A stretch of 11,775 nt of DNA. It comes from Xanthobacteraceae bacterium (GTDB lineage Bacteria; Pseudomonadota; Alphaproteobacteria; Rhizobiales; Xanthobacteraceae). Shown here piece by piece: positions 6,252 through 11,775 of this stretch (positions are counted from its first letter, which is position 1; every line of letters begins with the position of its first letter). Location of the stretch: positions 1 to 11,775 of the forward strand of contig JASHSY010000080.1 of assembly GCA_030040825.1 (NCBI GenBank), read 5' to 3'. Below the pieces are notes generated by a model. It saw only the letters and a program-made list of their open reading frames with translations, was not told the DNA's origin and searched no databases. Made by a program: the position numbers and the translations under genes.

Positions 6252-8024
6252 TCAACCGAATGGCTTGATGCTCTCGGCGACGGAATCGGCAATGTGTTCC
6301 TTCGATATAATGCCGATAATCTCGTTCGGCCGACCGCGACCCTCGCCCTTGACGACGACGGCCATGGCCGCGTCGTGCCTAGCCATGCGCTGTACTACGT
6401 CGAACATGATGTCGTCCTCGCGAGCGACGGTGAAATTGCGTTGCGCCACGTCGCCGAGCCGTACGCCGCTGTAAGCCTGCTCGACGCCGCGCCGCAAGCT
6501 GGTATTGACGCGAACGACGCCGGCGATGTGATTGCTGCGTATGACTACTACGTGCCGGAAGCCGCCCTTGTTCGCATTGTCGCGCAGGAAGGCATCGAAG
6601 TCGGCGTCGGCGGTCAGAATGGTTACGTCCTTTCGCATGACTTCGCGTGCGCGACGCACCAAAAACATGTTGGCGTGCAGCGCCTTGGGCACGAAATGTC
6701 CTCGGCCGACCAGCTTGATGGTGTAAATGTTTTCCACCGACAGCAGGCGGCGCACGCCGATAGCCACTGCCACCGCGATGATGCTTGGCATCACCAGATC
6801 GTAATCGCGGGTCATCTCGAAAATCATAGTGACAGCGGTCATCGCCGCGCCGGTTCCGCCGCCGACCATGGCGGCCATGCCGACGATGGCGCAGGTCGTC
6901 ACGCCGAAATCCGATACCGGCATGACGGCGTTCACCAACAGACCGAAGGCGCCGCCGATCGTTGCGCCCATGAACAAGGAGGGAGAAAAAATACCGCCCG
7001 ATGCTCCGGCTCCGATACTCACCGATGTGGCTGCGAGCTTGGCGATGAACAGCAGCAGAAGTAGCGCCGGCAGGCTGAGATTGCCATTGAGAATGGCCTG
7101 GATGGTCGAATAGCCGACCCCCTCGACGTGATAATGTCCAGCGCCGACAAACAGAGTGTAAATCAGAATGCCGATGATCAGCATGCCGGCGATGTTTCGC
7201 AGGTATGGATTTTCGATCCATTCGAAGGCATCTTCCGCAAAGCTCAATCCGCGGATGAAGCCGGCCGCCGCCACCCCGATCAAGCCGCCGAGGAGTGCAT
7301 AAAGCAGAAGTGCCGCAAGCGAGGCCGGGGCCTGAGAGGCTAAAAGCGCATTCGGAATTGCGAAGGCGGGGTGAAGGCCGAAGAAAATGCGGCCGACGAA
7401 GGTTGCAGTACCGGTGGCGAGTGCAACCGGCAAAAAGGTCCGCGCGCTCAATTCCGGCATCATCAGTTCGATCGCGAACATCACGCCGCCGATCGGCGTA
7501 TTGAAGGTCGCGGCAATGCCGGAGCCGGCGCCAGCGGCGACGAGTGTGATGCGCTGCCAGGGCGCCATCCGCACGATTTGCCCAAGTGTCGATCCAAGCG
7601 CAGCGCCGATCTGAATGATCGGTCCTTCGCGGCCGACGGAGGCGCCGGTGCCGATGGAAAGCGCCGAAGCAAGCGATTTGATCAAAGCAACCACTGGCCG
7701 GATCACGCCTTCGCGGTAATAGATCGCGTCCATCACTTCCGGCACGCCGTGTCCGCGCGCTTCGGGAGCGAAATTGGTGATCAGGAGGGTGACGATCACG
7801 CCGCCAATGACCGGGACAAAAATGATAAGCGCCCCCCACGGGCTGGGCGGCGTGAACACGCTGGAGTCGTAAGGTACGGAGAATAATCCAAGGAAGGCGA
7901 CGTTATGGATCAGGCCGATCAGGGCGCGGAACAGCACCGCGCCGAAGCCGGTAACGATACCAACAACGACCGCCAGAAATGATAGCCGCAACAGCCCGAG
8001 CCGTATTGGCCGCCGGAGTTTCAT
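6252..8024 (-). CDS. ClC-family anion channel/transporter with two CBS domains
   Basis: This is a predicted inner-membrane ClC protein that moves chloride or another anion. The 590-residue protein has the ClC membrane domain at about 10-440 and two cytoplasmic CBS domains at about 463-515 and 523-585, which in this family bind nucleotides and regulate gating. ClC signatures are GHGVP at 91-95, GREGP at 131-135 (gating glutamate E133), GGIFSP at 343-348 (pore F346), and Y434 in ENIYTIKL, matching the pore tyrosine. Two positions are unusual: His92 stands where E. coli ClC has the central Ser107, and Leu187 stands where it has the inner proton glutamate E203 (FIIEE there, FAIEL here, aligned through the preceding FN.P). 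These suggest altered anion preference and channel-like or atypical proton coupling. The ribosome-binding site is weak (GAG just before the ATG). The start is 25 nt after the petA stop, so expression from the petA promoter is likely. Confidence 0.95.
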   Translation of the reverse strand: MKLRRPIRLGLLRLSFLAVVVGIVTGFGAVLFRALIGLIHNVAFLGLFSVPYDSSVFTPPSPWGALIIFVPVIGGVIVTLLITNFAPEARGHGVPEVMDAIYYREGVIRPVVALIKSLASALSIGTGASVGREGPIIQIGAALGSTLGQIVRMAPWQRITLVAAGAGSGIAATFNTPIGGVMFAIELMMPELSARTFLPVALATGTATFVGRIFFGLHPAFAIPNALLASQAPASLAALLLYALLGGLIGVAAAGFIRGLSFAEDAFEWIENPYLRNIAGMLIIGILIYTLFVGAGHYHVEGVGYSTIQAILNGNLSLPALLLLLFIAKLAATSVSIGAGASGGIFSPSLFMGATIGGAFGLLVNAVMPVSDFGVTTCAIVGMAAMVGGGTGAAMTAVTMIFEMTRDYDLVMPSIIAVAVAIGVRRLLSVENIYTIKLVGRGHFVPKALHANMFLVRRAREVMRKDVTILTADADFDAFLRDNANKGGFRHVVVIRSNHIAGVVRVNTSLRRGVEQAYSGVRLGDVAQRNFTVAREDDIMFDVVQRMARHDAAMAVVVKGEGRGRPNEIIGIISKEHIADSVAESIKPFG

Positions 8025-8049
8025 CTCAAATCAACGTGCGAGTAGCCGA

Positions 8050-8697
8050 TCAGAGTTGCCTGATGGCGCCGAAGTCCCAATTGCTGCCGCTCGGATTCTG
8101 TCCGATTCTGATCGTCGTATCGCTAGCAAAGGTGTAGGGCGGTACGGGCAGATTATAGGGCGCCGGCACTCCCGAAAATACCCGACCGGCGGCATCGTAT
8201 TTGGACCCGTGACAGGGGCAGAAATAGCCGCCGGGCCAGTCGGCAACGGGCGTGCTCGAGCTCGGTTGCGGGTAGAACAGCGGAATACACCCAAGGTGCG
8301 TGCAAATACCGACCAGAACACCCAATTCCGGCTTGATCGAGCGCGTGGCGTTGGTGGCGTAGGGCGCCTGCTGCTCTTGCTCAGAGGTTGGATCGGCCAA
8401 TATCGCCAACAATTTCGGGTCGGTCAGCGATTTCACCGTATCGGGAGTGCGGTGAAAAACGAAAACCGGTCGTTCACGCCAGCGGACCACCACCTGCTGG
8501 CCCGGTTCGATTTTGGAAATGTCGAGATCGACCGGCCCACCGGCGGCAAGCGTCGAGGCGTCCGGGTTCATCTGGGCGACTAGCGGCACCAGAGTAGCCG
8601 CCGCGCCGACGGCGGCGACTGTGCCGGTGGCGATATAAAGGAAGTCGCGACGAGAATGCTCTTCCGGGTTTCCAGCCGACGATGCAGCACTTGCCAT
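8050..8697 (-). CDS. petA: Rieske iron-sulfur subunit of ubiquinol-cytochrome c reductase (bc1 complex)
   Basis: This is the electron-transfer subunit of the bc1 complex; its 2Fe-2S cluster passes electrons from ubiquinol to cytochrome c1. The 215-residue protein has a twin-arginine type leader with SRRDFLY at 15-21 and one membrane helix at about 22-42, which normally stays as an anchor. The cluster domain has CTHLGC at 132-137 and CPCHGS at 160-165. C132, H134, C160 and H163 would be the cluster ligands, and C137 and C162 the stabilising disulfide. The C-terminal GVPAPYNLPVPPY at 176-188 is the usual Pro loop. The start is supported by GGAAAGG (8706-8712) lying 8 nt upstream. Two features are odd. 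No petB or petC follows; the next gene is a ClC transporter. In addition, 22 residues separate C137 from C160, longer than in the alphaproteobacterial proteins I remember and like beta/gammaproteobacterial ones, while the leader looks alphaproteobacterial. It may be a second Rieske copy. Confidence 0.95.
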   Translation of the reverse strand: MASAASSAGNPEEHSRRDFLYIATGTVAAVGAAATLVPLVAQMNPDASTLAAGGPVDLDISKIEPGQQVVVRWRERPVFVFHRTPDTVKSLTDPKLLAILADPTSEQEQQAPYATNATRSIKPELGVLVGICTHLGCIPLFYPQPSSSTPVADWPGGYFCPCHGSKYDAAGRVFSGVPAPYNLPVPPYTFASDTTIRIGQNPSGSNWDFGAIRQL

Positions 8698-8731
8698 TTT
8701 TCGCGCCTTTCCGAGCCCGGTTGGTCCCGCG

Positions 8732-8761
8732 CTTATATTGGCGCCAAGGCGTGTCCGTCAA
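8732..8761 (-). promoter_or_regulatory. Predicted sigma-70 promoter for petA
   Basis: On the minus strand TTGACG (8756-8761), an 18-nt spacer and TATAAG (8732-8737) match the -35 and -10 consensus at 5/6 each. This is the best promoter-like pair I found in the window. A start near 8725 would give a leader of about 28 nt containing the petA Shine-Dalgarno sequence. The -35 box overlaps the stop codon of the upstream kinase gene. It implies that petA, and probably the ClC gene after it, can be transcribed independently of the kinase gene. Confidence 0.52.
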
Positions 8762-10299
8762 TCAAGAGCCGCCACCATCGCCTTTGCCCGCGACAGAGTG
8801 GTCGCCGGCTCTCCGGAGGCGTCGACGGGCTTCCAGTCGAGCGCGCCAATGTCATAGTTTTCCTGCGCGCGCGCTATCGCCGCATCGGCGTCGGAAGCAT
8901 CGCGCTTGCGGTGACCTATACGGGCGAGCCTGGTCTCCAGGCTCGCCGTGAGGAACAGGCCGCACAGAGAGGCGCCGACGGTCTTTGCCGAAGCAGCAAG
9001 ACCGGCGCGTTCGCCGGCGCGAGCGAAAACCGCATCCACGATGACCGAATGACCCGCGCTGAAAACACGGCGCGCTTTCTCGGCAAGAGCACCATAAACA
9101 CGATCATCGATCTCTTGGGTATACGCGTCGGTCGCAAGCCTCTCGGTCTCGCCGACGCCGAATAGCGCTTTGCGCTCGATATCCGAGCGCAAGATGACTG
9201 CACCCGGCATGGGTCCGATGAGGGGGGCCAGATCGCGGGCGAGTTTGCTTTTGCCGGTGCCAGACAAGCCACCAACGGCGACGAATTTCGGCGCCGCTGG
9301 CTTCATCGCTTGCGTCGCGAAGTCGAAATAGGCACGGGCGCTTTTACCGATCGCCGCCCGCTCTGGTGCGGCCGCTCGTTCCATGCGGGCCGCGGTGACC
9401 TTGGCCCGTATCGCCGCACGCATGGATAAAAAGAACGGCAGCGCCGCCAGCGCATCGAGGTGTTCAGTTCGCCGCGTCTCGGCCAGATAGCGGTTCAAAA
9501 CTGTATTCGATTGCTTGGCTAGCCCGCGCTCGAGCAAGTCCATCAGCAGGAAGGCGAGGTCATAGAGGACATCGCCGGACGCGATCAGATCGCTGAATTC
9601 GATCGCGTCGAACAAGACCGGCGCATTGTCGATCAGTACGATGTTGCCGAGGTGGAGGTCGCCATGAATGCGGCGAATGAAGCCCTGACGACCGCGTTCG
9701 CGCAGGAGCGGTAGAATACGCTGGTAGGTCGCGCGGCTCGCCTCACATAATGCCACGACCTCACCGATGGGAAAGATATCAGGCTGCCGCCGAAAAGCTT
9801 CGGCATGCTCGTCGATGTAAGCGCCGAGCGCCGCGATCCAGGGATGAGGATCGACCGGCCGCGATTTTGCGTGTGCTACGGCGACCGCCCGGCCGAGCGC
9901 GTCGGCCAATATCGTGTCAATTCGACCGGCGAGATGATCGAGCGTGCATTTCTCGTCAAAGCGCCGCATTTCGACCGCCCATTCAACCGGTTCCCCGCCG
10001 CCGCCGATGGCGAGCTTGCCGTCCTTGGCGCGCGTGATCGGCACCACGCCGCGGTAAATTTGTGGTGCATACGGGACGTTGACCGTGATTTCCGCCTCAC
10101 AAGCTTGCTTGCGCTTGGCAAGCGTCGAATAGTCGAGAAAGGGAAAACGCACCGCGCGCTTGACTTTGAAGACACGATCACCGGCCAGAAACACCGAGGC
10201 CGCGTGGGTGTCGATCCGTTGCACGTTTTGCCCGCCATGGGTCGCCGGGTCGGCAAGGAAGGCGAACACCTCGCTCTGACTGTCAGTTGCGGTATTCAT
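8758..10299 (-). CDS. Fused aminoglycoside-phosphotransferase-like / P-loop kinase protein
   Basis: This is a two-domain predicted kinase of unknown substrate, matching the COG2187-COG0645 fusion found in many proteobacteria. Residues about 10-300 form the APH-like domain, with FKVKR at 44-48 (likely ATP-binding lysine), the Brenner motif HGDLHLGN at 212-219 (catalytic D214) and FDAIEF at 230-235 (metal-binding D231). Residues about 338-513 form a P-loop kinase domain with Walker A GLSGTGKS at 344-351, RSDIERK at 371-377 and VIVDAVF at 419-425, which resembles small-molecule kinases such as gluconate kinase. I place the start at the ATG with cat at 10297-10299: GGGGA lies about 9 nt upstream, and the 26-residue extension to an earlier ATG at 10377 looks unlike the family. 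It reads toward petA (60-nt gap) and is divergent from the thiamine-diphosphate enzyme gene. Despite the fold name, nothing indicates antibiotic resistance. Confidence 0.87.
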   Translation of the reverse strand: MNTATDSQSEVFAFLADPATHGGQNVQRIDTHAASVFLAGDRVFKVKRAVRFPFLDYSTLAKRKQACEAEITVNVPYAPQIYRGVVPITRAKDGKLAIGGGGEPVEWAVEMRRFDEKCTLDHLAGRIDTILADALGRAVAVAHAKSRPVDPHPWIAALGAYIDEHAEAFRRQPDIFPIGEVVALCEASRATYQRILPLLRERGRQGFIRRIHGDLHLGNIVLIDNAPVLFDAIEFSDLIASGDVLYDLAFLLMDLLERGLAKQSNTVLNRYLAETRRTEHLDALAALPFFLSMRAAIRAKVTAARMERAAAPERAAIGKSARAYFDFATQAMKPAAPKFVAVGGLSGTGKSKLARDLAPLIGPMPGAVILRSDIERKALFGVGETERLATDAYTQEIDDRVYGALAEKARRVFSAGHSVIVDAVFARAGERAGLAASAKTVGASLCGLFLTASLETRLARIGHRKRDASDADAAIARAQENYDIGALDWKPVDASGEPATTLSRAKAMVAALD

Positions 10300-10418
10300 G
10301 CAGCAAATTCCCCGACGGTACGCTGTTGGCCTCCAGCCGACGGGAGGGGACTGGACTATCGGCGCGTGGCGCGGCAATCAAAAGTCATAACACCCGGCGC
10401 GGCGAATCGGCTGCGCTT

Positions 10419-10430
10419 GTTCCCGGGAAC
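10419..10430. repeat. Perfect 12-bp palindrome before the thiamine-diphosphate enzyme gene
   Basis: GTTCCCGGGAAC is fully self-complementary and ends 5 nt before the ATG at 10436. Its right arm, GGGAAC, is also the only Shine-Dalgarno-like sequence for that gene. It could be an operator half of the divergent 136-nt gap (10300-10435), or it could mask the ribosome-binding site, but a palindrome of this length also arises by chance. The rest of the gap shows a partial direct repeat, GGCGCGGCAATC at 10368-10379 and GGCGCGGCGAATC at 10396-10408, and no convincing promoter on either strand. Confidence 0.4.
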
Positions 10431-10435
10431 CACGC

Positions 10436-11775
10436 ATGCGCGGCAAGTCCAATACCCGCACGGCCGCTGAGGTTCTGGTCGACCAATTGCAAATCCACGG
10501 CACCCGCCACGTATTCTGCGTGCCGGGCGAAAGCTATCTCGCGGTGCTCGATGCGTTTCGGGACAGCGATCTTTCCGTCACAGTGTGCCGGCAGGAGGGC
10601 GGGGCGGCAATGATGGCCGAGGCTGTCGGCAAGGCGACCGGCCGTCCCGGCGTTTGCTTCGTCACTCGCGGGCCGGGTGCGACCAACGCCTCTCCGGGCA
10701 TCCACATCGCGCGCCAGGATTCGACGCCGATGATTGTATTCGTCGGTCAGGTCGCGCGCGACATGCGCGAACGGGAGGCCTTTCAAGAACTCGACTATCG
10801 GGCGGTATTCGGCTCGATGACGAAGTGGGCGACCGAAGTTGACGATCCCGCGCGCGTGCCGGAGATCGTGTCGCGCGCGTTCTACACAGCCGGCAACGGA
10901 CGGCCGGGTCCGGTGGTCGTAAGCCTGCCCGAAGATATGTTGACCGAGCGAGTCACGGTCGAGGACGCGCCGCCTTATGTGCCGGTAGAAACATCGCCGG
11001 GGCCTGCCGAGATGGCAAAGCTCGGGCAGCTGCTTGGGGCAGCGCGCGCGCCAATCTTTATCCTCGGCGGCGGCCGCTGGTCGCAAGCGGCGTCGGAGCA
11101 GGTTGCAAACTTTGCGCAAAAACACGCCGTTCCCGTCTGCACCACGTTCCGCCGTCTGCATCTTTTCGATGCGTTGCATTCAAGCTTCGCGGGCGATCTC
11201 GGTATCGGTCCTAACCCCAAGTTGGTCGAACGCATCAAAGGGTCGGATTTGGTTATTTTGATCGGCGGGCGGCTCGGCGAATTGCCATCGCAAAGCTACA
11301 CGCTGCTCGACATTCCTCGGCCGCAGATGAATTTCGTGCATGTGCATCCGGGCGCCGAAGAACTGGGCCGTGTCTATGCTGCGGGTCTGCCGATCCACGC
11401 GTCGCCGACGGCGTTCGCAAGCGCGCTTGGCCGTCTCGAACTGCCCATTGGCCGCGGCGGTCAGGCCGAAGCGGCGCACGTCGATTATCTTGCCTGGACC
11501 GAAAAACCCACAGAACAGCCAGGTGCGGTCAATCTCGGTGCGGTCATGGTATGGCTGCGCGACAATCTTCCGGCGGATGCAATTCTGTGCAACGGCGCGG
11601 GCAATTATGCAGCATGGATTCATCGCTTCTTTCGATTCCGCCGCTTCGGCCAGCACATTGCGCCGACATCGGGATCGATGGGCTATGGCGTTCCCGCCGC
11701 GGTGGCGATGAAGCGGCTGTACCCCGAGCGACCGGTCATATGTGTGGCCGGCGACGGTGATTTTCTGATGAACGG
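10436..11775 (+). CDS. Thiamine-diphosphate-dependent enzyme, acetolactate-synthase-like, cut by the window end
   Basis: The first 446 codons of a thiamine-diphosphate enzyme of the acetolactate synthase / benzoylformate decarboxylase superfamily are visible; family members are about 550-600 residues, so about a fifth is missing. The N-terminal PYR domain (about 8-175) has VPGESYLAVLDA at 29-40, the cofactor-activating glutamate E54 in CRQEGGAA, and TRGPGATNA at 77-85, all like the acetolactate synthase large subunit. The central domain (about 190-330) includes FILGGGR at 208-214 and LVILIGGRLGE at 272-282. The C-terminal PP domain begins near 365, with TSGSMGYGVPAAVA at 411-424 and the cofactor motif GDGDFLMN at 439-446, where the window stops. 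The substrate is unknown: the order of motifs fits either a carboligase or a decarboxylase, and no small regulatory subunit gene is in view. The start is supported by GGGAA about 7 nt upstream. It is divergent from the kinase gene. Confidence 0.92.
   Translation, partial: MRGKSNTRTAAEVLVDQLQIHGTRHVFCVPGESYLAVLDAFRDSDLSVTVCRQEGGAAMMAEAVGKATGRPGVCFVTRGPGATNASPGIHIARQDSTPMIVFVGQVARDMREREAFQELDYRAVFGSMTKWATEVDDPARVPEIVSRAFYTAGNGRPGPVVVSLPEDMLTERVTVEDAPPYVPVETSPGPAEMAKLGQLLGAARAPIFILGGGRWSQAASEQVANFAQKHAVPVCTTFRRLHLFDALHSSFAGDLGIGPNPKLVERIKGSDLVILIGGRLGELPSQSYTLLDIPRPQMNFVHVHPGAEELGRVYAAGLPIHASPTAFASALGRLELPIGRGGQAEAAHVDYLAWTEKPTEQPGAVNLGAVMVWLRDNLPADAILCNGAGNYAAWIHRFFRFRRFGQHIAPTSGSMGYGVPAAVAMKRLYPERPVICVAGDGDFLMN

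Noticed and set aside
6379..7839. 486-residue open frame on the same strand as the ClC gene in another frame
   Set aside because: The translation is extremely Arg/His-rich with no hydrophobic or domain pattern, while the overlapping ClC frame is full length and conserved throughout. It is a frame shadow.
8758..10299. Antibiotic-resistance gene, from the aminoglycoside-phosphotransferase fold
   Set aside because: The fold is shared by many small-molecule kinases. The fusion with a P-loop kinase and the chromosomal housekeeping setting do not support a resistance role.
10300..10377. N-terminal 26-residue extension of the kinase fusion to an ATG at 10377
   Set aside because: The extension is Pro/Arg/Cys-rich and unlike the family, whereas the ATG at 10299 has GGGGA at suitable spacing and begins a normal domain N-terminus.
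9805..10470. 221-residue plus-strand frame opposite the kinase gene
   Set aside because: It is antisense to a gene with clear catalytic motifs, it runs through the divergent gap into the thiamine-enzyme start, and it has no recognisable family.
10385..11179. 264-residue minus-strand frame opposite the thiamine-diphosphate enzyme
   Set aside because: It is antisense to strong conserved motifs (E54, GPGATNA), has an Arg/His/Ala-rich shadow composition and no ribosome-binding site.

Overview
This window looks like ordinary, gene-dense chromosome from a GC-rich alphaproteobacterium, most likely in the Hyphomicrobiales (Rhizobiales), Bradyrhizobium/Xanthobacter side. The grounds are the high GC content, the cpoB-tilS-ftsH gene order, the rhizobial look of FtsH, and the alphaproteobacterial style of the PetA leader. 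The placement is made from memory of these families, not from a search. Nine protein-coding genes are supported. Two of them are cut by the window edges. I see no tRNA, rRNA, CRISPR array, insertion sequence, prophage gene or integration site.

Left part (1-4983, + strand) is a cell-envelope and housekeeping run. It holds the 3' end of cpoB (Tol-Pal-associated TPR protein), tilS (tRNA-Ile lysidine synthetase, overlapping cpoB by 14 nt), a 152-nt gap with a plausible promoter, ftsH (membrane AAA+ zinc protease), and, only 18 nt later, an exported L,D-transpeptidase with a peptidoglycan-binding domain. CpoB, FtsH and the transpeptidase all act at the inner membrane or periplasm.

Middle part (4993-10299, - strand) reads right to left: a two-domain kinase-like protein (aminoglycoside-phosphotransferase fold fused to a P-loop kinase), petA (Rieske iron-sulfur protein) with a well-formed promoter of its own, a ClC-family anion transporter with CBS domains 25 nt after petA, and an MFS exporter of the YnfM type. 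The exporter ends 9 nt from the end of the transpeptidase gene (convergent).

Right edge (10436-11775, + strand) is a thiamine-diphosphate enzyme of the acetolactate-synthase-like superfamily. It is divergent from the kinase gene across a 136-nt gap and is truncated by the window end just after the GDG cofactor motif.

No clearly new multi-gene system is visible. The points most worth a second look are the petA gene standing without petB/petC, with a cluster-domain spacing that recalls beta/gammaproteobacterial Rieske proteins; its apparent pairing with a ClC protein; and non-canonical residues at two functional positions of that ClC protein. Most long open frames opposite or overlapping these genes are GC-driven shadows and were left out.
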